A DNA stretch of 64,000 nucleotides from Geomonas sp. Red32. Lineage in GTDB: Bacteria; Desulfobacterota; Desulfuromonadia; Geobacterales; Geobacteraceae. Where the stretch lies: NCBI RefSeq assembly GCF_023652955.1, contig NZ_JAKLOY010000002.1, forward strand, positions 62,001 through 126,000, given 5' to 3'. Positions 53,182-63,600 of this stretch are shown here, piece after piece. Within the stretch, counting starts at the first letter, position 1, and every line of letters begins with the position of its first letter. Position numbers and translations under genes: made by a program. The notes below the pieces were generated by a model that had not been told where the DNA came from, searched no databases, and saw only the letters and a program-made list of their open reading frames with translations.

Positions 53182-55595
53182 TCCGGTGAACGGGGAAGCG
53201 TGAAGTAGAAGGTGGCTCCCTCCTGGTCCAAGCCATGCGCCCAGACGGTGCCGCCGTGACGGTCGATGATCCGCTTCACCGTGGCGAGCCCGATTCCGGT
53301 TCCCTCGAACTCCGAGCCGTGGAGCCTCTGGAAAGGTTGGAATAGCAGGTTCGCAAACGCCATGTCGAAGCCGACGCCGTTATCCCTGACGTAGAAGGCT
53401 GCCTTACCATCGGTCACCGTGCGGCCGAACTCGATGCGGGACTCTCCGTTGCCGGAGTACTTCAAGGCGTTGCCGATCAGGTTTTCCAGCACCAACCGGA
53501 CGAGGATGCTGTCGCCGAAGGCCCTCAGCCCTTTCTGGACCACGAACTCCGCCGACGTATTCCCCTCGGCCTCGCTCAGCATGCTGGCGACCTCCTCGGC
53601 CATCTTGCTGATGTCGAAACGGTTTCTCTTCATCTCGGTCCGGCCGACCCGGGTCAGGGTTAAAAGGTCGTCGATCAATTTCCCCATCCTGGAGCTGGCG
53701 GTACTGATCCGCTCGAGGTACTGGCGGGGTTCCTCGCTCAGTTGATCGGCGTATTCGGTCAGAAGGATGGTGCTGTAGCTGTTGATGTGTCGAAGCGGTG
53801 CGCGCAGGTCATGGGAGACCGAGTAACTGAAGGATTCGATCTCCTTCTTGGCCGCCGCCAGCTGCGACGTCCGTTCGATGACCCGGCGGTCCAGCTCGTC
53901 GTTGAGGTCGCGAATCGCCTGCTCGGCGTCCTTTCGCTCGGTAATGTCCTGGATGGTGCCGACCATCCGGCAGAGCTTGCCCGACTCGTCCGGTTTGAGC
54001 TCGCAGCACTCCGCCACCCAGCGGTCGACCCGATCGCTTTGCCGGGTGATCTTATATTCCATCTGGAATTGCTTGGCATTGACGATAGAAGCGAAGTAGG
54101 ACTCGATGAACTGCTGACGGAAGTCGGGATGGACTATTTCGTAATGCCCGAGGAGGCTCATCGGGGTCTCCTCCTCGAGCCCGAGGATTTCGCCCAGAGT
54201 GGCCGAGCAGCTCCAACGGTCCTTGGCCAGGTCGAGCACATAGCTCCCCAGCTGGGCGATCCGCTGGGTCTCGCTCAGCAGGCGGTCGCTGTCGGCCAGG
54301 ACTTGCTCGTAATGCCTCTGCTCGGTGACGTCCTGCAGCACCAGCACGGTACCGCCCGGCTCCCCGTCAGCACCGGCGAAGGGCGAGGCGTTGACGGAGA
54401 GCAGCACCCGTTCGCCGTCGGGGCGCTTGATCGCAAAACAGGTCGTTGGCATCACGCTGCCGCCGGCCAGTACTTCGCGCAAGGGGAGTTCCTCTTCGTG
54501 GGAGGATTTCCCGCCGCGGGTTACCAGGTGGCAGACCGGGAGGCGGTAGCGGGAGAGATTCATCTCTTCGCGGGAGGTCCCAAGGATCTGTTCGGCGCTG
54601 GGGTTGGCGAAGATGAGGTTTCCTTCCAGGTCGATGACCACGAGCCCCACCGGGATGTTCCCGGTGACCACCTCCAGAAGGGAATGCTCCACCTGGTTGA
54701 GCTGTTCGACCCGTTTTTGCTCCCCGATATCGACCAAGGTCCCCACCACCCGAGCCAGACGGCCGTTGCCGTCGTGTTGGGCTTTGCCCTGGCAGAGGAA
54801 CCACCCCCATTTGCGGGTGCCGGTTTTGAGCCGGAGTTCGACGCGGAAGCCGCGGTCCCCCGCATGACAGCTGGAACGGATGGACAGCAGGGTCTCCTGG
54901 TCCTCGGGATGGACCAGTTTTTTTAGCTGCTCGAGGCCCGTGGAAAGTTCCCCGTCCTGGTAGCCGAGGATTTCGTGACAGCGAGGGCTTACATGGTATA
55001 TCCCGGCGATCAAATCGATATCCCACAGCCCGGCGCAGGCTGCCTCCAGAGCCAGGCGATGCCGCTCCTCGCTCAGGGCGACTTCCTCGCGGACCGCCAC
55101 CTTGGCGGTAATGTCGACGTTGCACCCGAGGTAACCGGTGACCTCACCGGCCGAATTTCGGATCTGGGCGATGGAGGCGTGCACGATCACCGCCCCGCCG
55201 TCCGCGGCACGATAGGTCAATTCCGACGACCATTCGAGGCAAGCCCCCATGGTGGTCCTCCAGGCGGCAACCAGGTAGGGACGGTCATCGGCCACCAGGA
55301 GAGGGGCACCTTCATTCTCGGAAACGCAGGAAAGGCCGCAATCCAGGCCATCGGCGTTCGCGGGGCGGACGAAATCTCCGCCCGGATTGCACTTGAACAG
55401 TCCAAGGTGGAGCATGCCGAATATGTTGTTGAAGACCGCATACTGATCGCCTGGATGAGCGGTTTCTTCCCTCGGGAAATCGGCGGGTGTGATACGTGAA
55501 AACGGGTCAGCTTTTCCGCAGCCTTTCTTTTCCGGTTGATACCTCGCAGTCATAAATGGCCTCGCTGAGTCACTAACTTCGTTTTTCACCGGCAT
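53175..55595 (-). CDS. Multi-PAS sensor histidine kinase
   Basis: 806 residues, no membrane helix seen. Four PAS-like domains: residues 45-150 (MLHLGLFKCNPGGDFVRPAN...YLGCNVDITAK), 160-290 (HRLALEAACAGLWDIDLIAGIYHVSPRCHEILGY), 305-435 (LEVVTGNIPVGLVVIDLEGNLIFANPSAEQILG) and 445-570 (IAQLGSYVLDLAKDRWSCSATLGEILGLEEE). HisKA motif YSVSHDLRAPLRHINSYSTILL near residue 593, then the ATPase LIGNALKYSGNGESRIEFG and DNGVGFDMAFANLLFQPFQRLHGSEFEGTGIGLA. Like the kinase at 50997 it has the phytochrome-type H box. The start is not certain: ATG 55595 or 55553. No receiver domain. Confidence 0.9.
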   Translation of the reverse strand: MPVKNEVSDSARPFMTARYQPEKKGCGKADPFSRITPADFPREETAHPGDQYAVFNNIFGMLHLGLFKCNPGGDFVRPANADGLDCGLSCVSENEGAPLLVADDRPYLVAAWRTTMGACLEWSSELTYRAADGGAVIVHASIAQIRNSAGEVTGYLGCNVDITAKVAVREEVALSEERHRLALEAACAGLWDIDLIAGIYHVSPRCHEILGYQDGELSTGLEQLKKLVHPEDQETLLSIRSSCHAGDRGFRVELRLKTGTRKWGWFLCQGKAQHDGNGRLARVVGTLVDIGEQKRVEQLNQVEHSLLEVVTGNIPVGLVVIDLEGNLIFANPSAEQILGTSREEMNLSRYRLPVCHLVTRGGKSSHEEELPLREVLAGGSVMPTTCFAIKRPDGERVLLSVNASPFAGADGEPGGTVLVLQDVTEQRHYEQVLADSDRLLSETQRIAQLGSYVLDLAKDRWSCSATLGEILGLEEETPMSLLGHYEIVHPDFRQQFIESYFASIVNAKQFQMEYKITRQSDRVDRWVAECCELKPDESGKLCRMVGTIQDITERKDAEQAIRDLNDELDRRVIERTSQLAAAKKEIESFSYSVSHDLRAPLRHINSYSTILLTEYADQLSEEPRQYLERISTASSRMGKLIDDLLTLTRVGRTEMKRNRFDISKMAEEVASMLSEAEGNTSAEFVVQKGLRAFGDSILVRLVLENLIGNALKYSGNGESRIEFGRTVTDGKAAFYVRDNGVGFDMAFANLLFQPFQRLHGSEFEGTGIGLATVKRIIDRHGGTVWAHGLDQEGATFYFTLPRSPEN

Positions 55596-55721
55596 GGACG
55601 GGTGAACGTATAGTGGAGGGTGGATGGCATTGCGGCCCGGTAGTTAGGGCCACTCTCAGTAGGGCCTCGGCAGGTTGTGCTGTGACTGAGGTATGTAAAA
55701 TCTACTATCAAGAATAAATTT

Positions 55722-55750
55722 TTGCAATTAAATTTATCAAATTATATTGC
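55722..55750 (+). promoter_or_regulatory. Putative promoter of the small Cys protein / mutM genes
   Basis: TTGCAA at 55722-55727 and TATTGC at 55745-55750 with a 17-base spacer, in a distinctly AT-rich patch. A GC-rich stretch at 55650-55690 with repeated GGGCC may form a hairpin upstream. Confidence 0.4.
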
Positions 55751-55879
55751 TATCGGTGTACCTTTTTATTGCCACCATCGCCGATTTGTTTAATCTTTAT
55801 ACAGGACAAGGTGGAGCAGGTCGTGTCACGTACCCCGCTCTGCCAGCGTCATCCAAAACTTCACTCAAGAGGAGACACC

Positions 55880-56062
55880 ATGAGCACCGAAACCTGCCGT
55901 TGCGGAGCGAAGCACACCGGCCATATCTGCATGCTTAAGAGTAAAGGGCTCGTCGAAGAAATCGCCCACATCACCGATCAGCCCACCGTCGTTTGCTTCA
56001 CCTGCGGCGCCGAGGCCAATACAGCGGACAACGTCTGCGCGCCGATGCCGATAGAGAAGTGA
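55880..56062 (+). CDS. Small cysteine-rich protein, possible zinc ribbon
   Basis: 60 residues from the ATG at 55880, with AGAGGAG nine bases upstream. Cysteines occur as TCRCGAKHTGHIC (with two His) and VCFTCGAEANTADNVC. The two CxC/CxxC knuckles resemble a zinc ribbon, but no family is recognised. It lies 59 bases before mutM and may share its transcript. Confidence 0.6.
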   Translation: MSTETCRCGAKHTGHICMLKSKGLVEEIAHITDQPTVVCFTCGAEANTADNVCAPMPIEK

Positions 56063-56121
56063 GGGGCGCTCATTGAATCGGGATCGACACACAGGAAAAC
56101 ACGGGCAGGGGAGGGGAGAGC

Positions 56122-56934
56122 ATGCCTGAACTCCCCGAGGTAGAGGTAACGAGGCTTGGGATCAGCGGCCACCTGGTAGGCCGCGCGGTGGCCGGTTTCT
56201 TCGTTCATGGGCAGAAGCTCGGCGCCACCATACCTGCCGAGCTGGCCGCCCAACTGGCCGGCCAGCGGATCACGAGCGTCGAGCGCAGGGGGAAATATCT
56301 CATCCTCCGCTTTGCCGCCGGATCGCTGCTGGTGCATCTGGGAATGACCGGCCATCTGCGGGTGGTTCCCGGCCAGCGCACCGCCGGCCCCCACGACACC
56401 CTGGACATCCTGCTGGATTCGGGACAGATGCTCCGGCTGAACGACCCGCGCCGCTTCGGATCGCTCCACTGGACGGCGGCGGACCCGTTCCAGCACAAGC
56501 TATTGGCAAGTATCGGCCCGGAGCCGCTCACCGGCGCGTTTACCGGAGCGTACCTGTTCCGCAGAAGCCGCGGCAAGAAGGTCGCCGTGCAGCCGTTCAT
56601 CATGGACAGCTCGGTGGTTGCCGGGGTAGGTAACATTTACGCCGCCGAATCCCTTTTCCGCTGCGGGATACTCCCGGCGACACCGGCTGGGAACCTGACC
56701 GAATCGAGTTGCGAGGAACTGGTTGCCTCCATCAAGCAAACCCTCACCGATTCCATCGCGGCCGGACGCTCGACCATGAAGTTCGACAAGGAAGAGGACA
56801 AGCTCGTCTATTTCCCCCAGACACTCTACGTCTATGGCCGGGAGGGACAACCCTGCCGCACGTGCGGGGATCCCATCCTGCGCGGCCGTTTCGGGAAGCG
56901 CTCCACCTTCTTCTGTCCCAACTGCCAACGCTAG
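56122..56934 (+). CDS. mutM: Formamidopyrimidine-DNA glycosylase (MutM/Fpg)
   Basis: 270 residues, standard length. The N-terminal catalytic MPELPEVEVTRLGI has Pro1 and Glu2, followed by GRRGKYLI-type GKYLILRFAAGSLLVHLGMTGHLR, the helix-two-turn-helix QPFIMDSSVVAGVGNIYAAESLF, and the C-terminal zinc finger CRTCGDPILRGRFGKRSTFFCPNC. It removes 8-oxoguanine and cuts the abasic strand. GGGGAG precedes the start. Confidence 0.97.
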   Translation: MPELPEVEVTRLGISGHLVGRAVAGFFVHGQKLGATIPAELAAQLAGQRITSVERRGKYLILRFAAGSLLVHLGMTGHLRVVPGQRTAGPHDTLDILLDSGQMLRLNDPRRFGSLHWTAADPFQHKLLASIGPEPLTGAFTGAYLFRRSRGKKVAVQPFIMDSSVVAGVGNIYAAESLFRCGILPATPAGNLTESSCEELVASIKQTLTDSIAAGRSTMKFDKEEDKLVYFPQTLYVYGREGQPCRTCGDPILRGRFGKRSTFFCPNCQR

Positions 56935-56953
56935 TTATCCCTTCCCATCTCCT

Positions 56954-56993
56954 ATACCGGCGAGGGTGCCGTACTTAACACCCTCGCCGGTAT
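56954..56993. terminator. Perfect 15-bp hairpin between mutM and the oxidoreductase gene
   Basis: ATACCGGCGAGGGTG (56954-56968) pairs with CACCCTCGCCGGTAT (56979-56993) around a 10-base loop. No proper T run follows. It ends 48 bases before the next ATG, so it may be a terminator or a leader element. Confidence 0.55.
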
Positions 56994-57041
56994 GGTAATC
57001 TCTTTACTGTTCCACATTGAGCGTTTCCATGGAGGCTTCCC

Positions 57042-58109
57042 ATGAGTCGACTGTTCTCCCCCATCACCTTCCGGGAATTGAATATCCGTAACCGCATCTT
57101 CGTCTCGCCCATGTGCCAGTACTCGAGCAAGGACGGACTCCCCACCGACTGGCACCTGGTCCATCTCGGCAGCCGCGCCGTCGGAGGCGCCGGCCTTGTC
57201 ATGGTGGAGGCCACCGCCGTCACGCCGCAAGGGCGCATCAGTCCGGACGACAGCGGCATCTGGAGTGCCGAGCACGCGGCAGCCTTCGCCCCCATCACCC
57301 GCTTCATCCGGGAACAGGGAGCGGTAGCCGGGATCCAGCTCGCCCACGCCGGCCGCAAGGCTTCCACCGAGCTTCCCTGGAGGGGCGGGGGGCCGCTCGG
57401 CGCGAAGAACCGCGGCTGGCAGACCGTCGCCCCCAGCGCGATCCCCTTCGCCCCGGGACACCTGATGCCGCGCGAGGCGACCAGCCACGACCTGGAAAAT
57501 ATCCTCGGCCAGTTCACCATGGCGGCCCGCCGCTCCGTCGAGGCCGGTTTCCAGGTCGTGGAACTGCACATGGCGCACGGCTACCTGCTGCACGAGTTCC
57601 TTTCCCCGCTCTCCAACCAGCGCACCGACGAATTTGGCGGATCTCTGGAAAACCGCCTCCGTTTCCCGCTGCGGGTGGCCAAGGCAGTGAGAGAGATATG
57701 GCCCGGGCACCTGCCGCTCTTCGTGCGGGTCTCGGCAACCGACTGGATCGAAGGTGGATGGGAGATCAGCCAGACGGTCGAGTTGGCTAAACGTCTCAAG
57801 GAGATCGGCGTCGATCTGATCGACTGTTCCAGCGGCGGGCTCGTTCCCGAGGCGGCGCCACCTTTTGGGCCGGGGTTCCAGGTTCCCTTTGCGACCGCCG
57901 TCAGGCAACAGGCAGGCATCGCCACCGGTGCGGTCGGCTTCGTGAGCGACCCAGCCCAGGCTGAGCAGATAGTGGCCACCGGGTTGGCCGACGTGGTCTT
58001 CCTGGCCCGGGGAATGCTGAAGGATCCGTACTGGCCGCTGAGCGCGGCAAGGGCGCTGGGAGTGGACCTGACTTGGCCTGCCCAGTACGAACGGGCGAAG
58101 AATTTCTGA
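57042..58109 (+). CDS. Old-yellow-enzyme family NADH:flavin oxidoreductase (YqjM-like)
   Basis: 355 residues of the FMN TIM barrel. Motifs: [45 protein letters not shown], with the Cys typical of Yqj[11 protein letters not shown] with the substrate His; [37 protein letters not shown]; and late [29 protein letters not shown]. It reduces electrophilic alkenes or xenobiotics with NAD(P)H. It stands alone after a hairpin. Confidence 0.94.
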   Translation: MSRLFSPITFRELNIRNRIFVSPMCQYSSKDGLPTDWHLVHLGSRAVGGAGLVMVEATAVTPQGRISPDDSGIWSAEHAAAFAPITRFIREQGAVAGIQLAHAGRKASTELPWRGGGPLGAKNRGWQTVAPSAIPFAPGHLMPREATSHDLENILGQFTMAARRSVEAGFQVVELHMAHGYLLHEFLSPLSNQRTDEFGGSLENRLRFPLRVAKAVREIWPGHLPLFVRVSATDWIEGGWEISQTVELAKRLKEIGVDLIDCSSGGLVPEAAPPFGPGFQVPFATAVRQQAGIATGAVGFVSDPAQAEQIVATGLADVVFLARGMLKDPYWPLSAARALGVDLTWPAQYERAKNF

Positions 58110-58210
58110 GCGGGGTTATGGGAGTGAAGGGGTAGGGGAGCGTGAATGGGAGGAGAAGCTTCCGGTCGGAAGTCTTCCTCCCCCCATTTCAGGAAAGCGG
58201 GGGAGAGTGA

Positions 58211-58570
58211 TCAGTCCTTATTAAAGGCGAAGGCATGGAGGGCGACGAGGGCACCGGCCGCGCCTACCCAGTAGATCCAGCGGTACTCGCCGAAATGGAT
58301 GTCCACGAAATCGCGGAAGGTCATGCCGCTATGGCTGCGGCGGGGTTCTTTGACCTCGGTGGCGCCCGTGGCCGGATCGGTACAGTCGTTGGCCGCCATT
58401 ACCTGGGCGGCAGCCATCTGCGGCGACGGGACGGTGCTTGCCTTGACAGGCGTTACCGCCGCCGTCTGTTCCACCGGCTGCTGGCTTGCCAGCCTGCCCA
58501 ACTCCTGCGCTCCTGCCGCGGCCGGGATGAAGGTGACGAGACAGATGACTACCATGAGTTTCCTGAACAT
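58211..58570 (-). CDS. Small exported protein with C-terminal membrane anchor
   Basis: 119 residues from the ATG at 58570 (AAGGAGG seven bases upstream). The N-terminus FRKLMVVICLVTFIPAAAGAQ is a signal peptide with probable AGA-Q cleavage. A middle Ala/Thr/Pro-rich stretch is followed by FRDFVDIHFGEYRWIYWVGAAGALVALHAFAF, a C-terminal transmembrane helix. I do not recognise the family; two Cys are absent except one (NDCTDP). Convergent with the oxidoreductase gene. Confidence 0.6.
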   Translation of the reverse strand: MFRKLMVVICLVTFIPAAAGAQELGRLASQQPVEQTAAVTPVKASTVPSPQMAAAQVMAANDCTDPATGATEVKEPRRSHSGMTFRDFVDIHFGEYRWIYWVGAAGALVALHAFAFNKD

Positions 58571-58726
58571 TGGCATTCCTCCTTGGCGCAGTCCGGTACC
58601 AGTGGTGGAGCTGGCAGCGACATGCAATTAGTGGTGACAAGTCGGGTACGGTGAGGTAGATTATACCAGCCTTTCCCGGGACGAAACCTCTACCCGGCTA
58701 ATATCACTAATTTAAAAGGAGTACCC

Positions 58727-59404
58727 ATGGAAAGATATCAGACCCAGGCCGCCGCCAGAACCGTCCCCATCGCCCAAGGCGGCGTGATGCGGGGGGTATA
58801 CGGCTGGATGGGCGCCGGGCTCGCGCTGACCGCGTTCGTTTCGCTGTTGACGGTCTCCTCGCCCGTCCTGCTGCAGGCGATCCTCGGTAACCGCATCCTT
58901 CTCTACGCCCTGCTGTTCGGCGAAGTCGGCCTCGTCCTCGCGATCAGCGGCGCCATCAACAGGATCAGCGCCACCACCGCCGGCATGCTTTTCCTTGCCT
59001 ACGCCGCCTTGAACGGCCTGACCATGTCGACCATCTTCGTGGTCTTCACGGCATCCTCCATCGCCTCGACCTTCATGGTCACCGCCGGGATGTTCGGGGC
59101 CATGAGCCTCTACGGCTACGTTACCCGCAGCGATCTCACCTCGTGGGGAAGCTTCCTCAACATGGGCCTGATCGGCGTGATCATAGCCTTCGCCGTCAAC
59201 ATCTTCCTGCACAGCCCGATGATCTCCTGGGTGACCAGCATCTGCGCCGTCATCGTCTTCACCGGACTCACCGCCTATGACACGCAGAAGATCAAGTACC
59301 AGGCCGCCGGCCGCAAGGGAGCCATCATGGGGGCCCTGACCCTCTACCTGGACTTCATCAACATGTTCCTCGCCATGCTCCGGCTGTTCGGGGAGAGGAG
59401 ATAG
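58727..59404 (+). CDS. Bax inhibitor-1/YccA family membrane protein
   Basis: 225 residues with seven hydrophobic helices. The N-terminal RGVYGWMGAGLALTAFVSLL and the central AYAALNGLTMSTIFVVFT match the BI-1/YccA family, as does TGLTAYDTQKIKY near the end. Bacterial members bind protons or calcium or, for YccA, inhibit FtsH. AAAAGGAG precedes the ATG. A strong terminator follows. Confidence 0.93.
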   Translation: MERYQTQAAARTVPIAQGGVMRGVYGWMGAGLALTAFVSLLTVSSPVLLQAILGNRILLYALLFGEVGLVLAISGAINRISATTAGMLFLAYAALNGLTMSTIFVVFTASSIASTFMVTAGMFGAMSLYGYVTRSDLTSWGSFLNMGLIGVIIAFAVNIFLHSPMISWVTSICAVIVFTGLTAYDTQKIKYQAAGRKGAIMGALTLYLDFINMFLAMLRLFGERR

Positions 59405-59454
59405 AACAAAAAATCAGTTCTAGGTTCTAGGTTAGCAACCAAACGAGACAAAAG

Positions 59455-59495
59455 AAAAACGGGATGGCACCTTCGGGAGCCATCCCGTTTTTTCT
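59455..59495 (+). terminator. Strong terminator with UUCG tetraloop after the BI-1 gene
   Basis: AAAAACGGGATGGC (59455-59468) pairs with GCCATCCCGTTTTT (59479-59492). The 10-base loop holds the stable CTTCGG tetraloop. The T run of the right arm continues as the tail. Confidence 0.92.
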
Positions 59496-59549
59496 TCGGA
59501 GTGTGTTTCTGCAGTGTCTTTAGCAGTTAACTTTGAACGTAGAACCGGT

Positions 59550-60398
59550 TCATTTCAGCTTGATCCCGTCCTTGGTTATTTCGACGACCCCCTGCTTGTA
59601 GAGGTTGCCGATGACGGTTTTGAAGCTCTTCTTGCTCATGCGGAAGAGCTCGTAGATGACCTCCGGGGTGCTCTTGTCACCCACCGGCAGAAAGCCGCCC
59701 CGCTCCTCGAGCACCCTGATGACGGTATCCCTGCTGCCGGCCACCCCTTGGAATCCGGTCTGTCTCAAGGTCACATCGATCTTGCCGTCTTCCCTGACCT
59801 TCTTCACGAAACCCCGGGGGTGATCCCCAATCCGGTACCGCCCAAAGAGATCGTTCTTGAAAAGAAGGCCGGGATAGCGGCCGTTCACCACCACCTTGGC
59901 GCCCAGGGCGGTGAACTCGTAGAAGACGAGATCGACCTCCGCACCGTTTTTGAGCTCGGCCGGCGTCCGCTCCAGGAACCGGTCGATCCGGGACGACGCC
60001 GCGATCCTTCCCGAACGGTCGAGGTAGAGCCTGACCAGGTGCTTCTCTCCCTTCATCATGGGGTGCGCCTGCTCGGCGAACGGGGCCAGCAGGTCCTTCT
60101 CGAGCCCCCAGTCGAGGAAGGCTCCTACCGTAGCCGTCTCCTTGACCTGCAGCAGGGCGAATTCTCCCACCTGCCCCTTCGGGTGCAGGGTGGTCGCCAC
60201 CAGGCGGTCCTCCGAATCGAGATATACGAAAACCTTGACGCGATCTCCCGCGGCCAGCCCATCCGGGAGGTACTTGGATGGAAGGAGGATATCCCCCTCG
60301 GACGAGGCGAGGTAGGCGCCGATGGAGGTCAGTCTGCTGACCGGCAGAGTGTTGTATCTTCCCAGTTCCAGCATGGTGCCTGCTGATCGATCCTTCAT
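59550..60398 (-). CDS. cvfB: S1-domain RNA-binding protein of the CvfB family
   Basis: 282 residues with several S1-type OB folds: SIGAYLASSEGDILLPSKYLPDGLAAGDRVKVFVYLDSEDRLVATTLHPK, then KETATVGAFLDWGLEKDLLAPFAEQ, and a C-terminal winged helix (TPEVIYELFRMSKKSFKTVIGNLYKQGVVEITKDGIKL). This is the CvfB/YitL architecture; CvfB of Staphylococcus affects virulence gene expression through RNA. ATG 60398 has GAGG upstream; ATG 60365 is also possible. Its downstream end faces the terminator at 59455-59495. Confidence 0.9.
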   Translation of the reverse strand: MKDRSAGTMLELGRYNTLPVSRLTSIGAYLASSEGDILLPSKYLPDGLAAGDRVKVFVYLDSEDRLVATTLHPKGQVGEFALLQVKETATVGAFLDWGLEKDLLAPFAEQAHPMMKGEKHLVRLYLDRSGRIAASSRIDRFLERTPAELKNGAEVDLVFYEFTALGAKVVVNGRYPGLLFKNDLFGRYRIGDHPRGFVKKVREDGKIDVTLRQTGFQGVAGSRDTVIRVLEERGGFLPVGDKSTPEVIYELFRMSKKSFKTVIGNLYKQGVVEITKDGIKLK

Positions 60399-60644
60399 GT
60401 AACCTCACTCTGCAATAATAGAATTAGATATCGTTCACTCACTGGTAAAAATTAAACTGCAGGAAAAAATGGTCGATACCTATCAGCAGATATGCCATAA
60501 TTTGGCTTCCATTGCCACCTGTCTAAAAAGATCCAGTATCTTTTTAACGTCAACCTATCATAACACCAGACTTTAGTGGCTGCCAGGACACACGCGGAAC
60601 CTCCACAGGATCCCGGCAGTGTGTCCTCCCCATGGAGATCCACC

Positions 60645-63600
60645 TTGAGCCTGAAAACCAAGCTTACCTGGGCCATTTCCCTTCTTATCGCTGTTCTCCT
60701 TACCATACTTACCCTTTCCGCCGGTATCTATTTCGTCGATCAGATCAAGCAGCTGGTGTTCACCCAGCAGTTTGCGATGGTCAGCGCGCTCTCGGAACAG
60801 CTGGACGACAAGCTCCTCTCCCTGCAGACCGAACTGGTCACCACGGCCGGCACCATCACCAGCGGCACCATTAACGATCGCTCCACCATGGAGAGCTTCT
60901 TCCAAAGGCGTCCCGACACCCGGGCAGCCTTCGACAACGGCCTCTTTCTGTTTTCGCCCCGGGGGCGGCTGCTCTTCGAAACTCCGCGCGAGCAGGAGAT
61001 GATGGTCCGCGATTTCTCCGGGAGCGAATTCCTCAAAACCACCCTTGCCACCAGGGCTCCCCAGATTTCCGAGCCGTTCGTCTCCCCCCAGACCCACCAC
61101 CACCCGGTGGTCATGTTTACCGCCCCCATCTTCGACTCCCAGGGGGGAATAATGGCGGTCCTGGCAGGCTCCCTCGATCTCACCAAGAGCAACTTCCTCG
61201 GCAAGGTCTCCTCGACGAAGATCGGCGACCAGGGATACCTCTATCTCTTCACCAGGGGTAAAGCCGTCGTTTCCCACCCGATCCGGGACCGGATCCTCAA
61301 GCCCTACGACGCCTTCGGGGCCAACTCGCTGGCAGACCGGGCCTTGAGAGGGTACGAGGGGACCGGAGTGCGGACCAACGCCCGGGGTACCCGGATCATC
61401 AGCGCCTACCGGAAGCTCTCCACCTCCGGATGGATCCTGGCGATCGACTATCCCGAATCGGAAGCCCTCGCCTCCGTCCAGCGCGCACACCAGTTCCTTT
61501 TGGCGGCACTTGTCTGCGTCTTCCCGATATCCTTTCTGGCCGCCTGGATCCTGATGCACTACCTGACAGCGCCTCTTTTGGATATGACCGGCCAGATCCA
61601 GTCACTTCTCAAGGCCGGCGACGGAGACAGGAAGCGGATCTCCGTGGAGAGCGGCGACGAGATCGCAACCCTGGCCGGCGCCTTCAACACGCTGCTGGAC
61701 GAGCTGGAGCACCGCAGGGAGGAGATCCACAAGCAGCTCGCCTTCTCCCAGCGGGTGATCGACACCACGCCGATACCGATCTTCTACAAGGACTCCCGTG
61801 GATACTACCTGGGATGCAACCGCGCCCTGGAAGAGTTCCTGGGGGTCGACCGCACACAGGTGATCGGCAAGTCGCTCGGCGACCTTTTCCCGGACGACAC
61901 CGCCGAGGCGAACCGCCTCGTGGACGTGAAATTGGCCCGCGACGGGGCATTGCAGGTGTACCGGTCTAAAATCCCCCGCGCCGACGGCCAGAGCAGGGAT
62001 GTCATCATCTACAAGGACCTGTTCCCCGCCGCCGACGGCACCGTCGGGGTGATCGGCGTCATCCACGACGTCACCGATCTCAACCTTGCCCAGGAGGCCC
62101 TGGAAGGGCAGAAGGAATTCGCCGAAAGCCTCGTGCAGAATTCGATCCTCCCCACCTTCGTGGTCAACGGCAACCACGAGGTGGTGATCTGGAACCACGC
62201 CTGCGAAACCCTCACCGGCTACCAGGCCTGCGAGGTCCTTGGGGTCAACGACCTCTGGAAGATCTTCCACGAGACCGAGCACCCGCTTTTGGCCGACCTG
62301 ATCGTGAAGGGCGGGGGAAGGCTGGCGACCGCCTACCACGCCGTGGAATCCATCGACGACCAGATCCCCGACGGGGTGCAGACCGAAAGCTGGTACCGGG
62401 ACCGCAATGGGGTTCTCCATTACCTGGTTGTCACCGCAGCCCCCATCCGCGACCGCGACGGCAAACTCCTCGGCGCCATCCAGACCCTCGAGGACATCAC
62501 CGCGAGAAAGCACGCCCAGGACGCCCACGAGAAGACCAGGCGGCAGCTCCAGCTGATCCTGGACGCGGCAGGGGAGGGGATCTACGGGGTGGACATGAAG
62601 GGTAAGGTGACCTTCGTGAATCCGGCGGGGGCCCAGATGATGGGGTGGGAACCGCAGGAGATGCTCGGCAAGCACCACCATTCGCTCGGGCACCACACCA
62701 AGCCGGACGGCAGAAGTTATCCCCAGGAGGAATGCCCGATCTCCCAAGCCCTGCACGACGGCCGTCCGCACCACGGCGAGGAGCTCTTCTGGCGCAAGGA
62801 CGGCAGCAGTTTCACCGTCGAGTTCATCAGCACCCCGATCAGAGAGGAAGGAGAGCTGGTCGGCTGCGTGGTGGTCTACCGGGACACCACCGAGCGGAAC
62901 CTGGTCGAGGAGCAGCTTTTGAAGCTATCCCAGGCGGTCGTGCAGAGCCCCATCTCCATCATGATCACCGACACCACCGGAAAGATCGAGTACGTGAACC
63001 CGAAGTTCATCCAGACCACCGGGTTCCAGTCGTCCGATGTGCTCGGAGAAAATCCCCGCGTGCTCAAATCGGACAAGACGGCACCCGAGCTCTACCGCGA
63101 CCTGTGGGACACCATCACCGCGGGGAAGGTCTGGTCGGGCGACATCTTCAACCGCCGCAAGGACGGCGAGACCTACTGGGAGCATGCCACCATCTTCCCG
63201 ATCAGGAACTCGGCGGGAATCATCAGCCATTACATGGCCTTCAAGGAGAACATGACCGAGCGCAAACGCCTCGAAGAGCAGCTGCGCCAGGCCCAGAAGA
63301 TGGAGGCCATCGGGCAGCTGGCCGGAGGAGTTGCCCACGATTTCAATAACATACTGACCGTCATCACCGGTTTCGGCCAGCTTCTCCACTACACGCTCGA
63401 CCCCGAGGATCCCAAGCGAAGCCACATGGAGCAGATCCTGGACGCCGCCGACCGGGCCACCCACCTGACCAGGAGCCTGCTGGCCTTCAGCCGCAAACAG
63501 GTCATGCTCCTGCAGCAGCTGGAACTGAACGACCTGGCCCGCAACCACATCAAGTTCCTCACCAGGATCATAGGCGAGGACATCTCGCTGAAGACCGACC

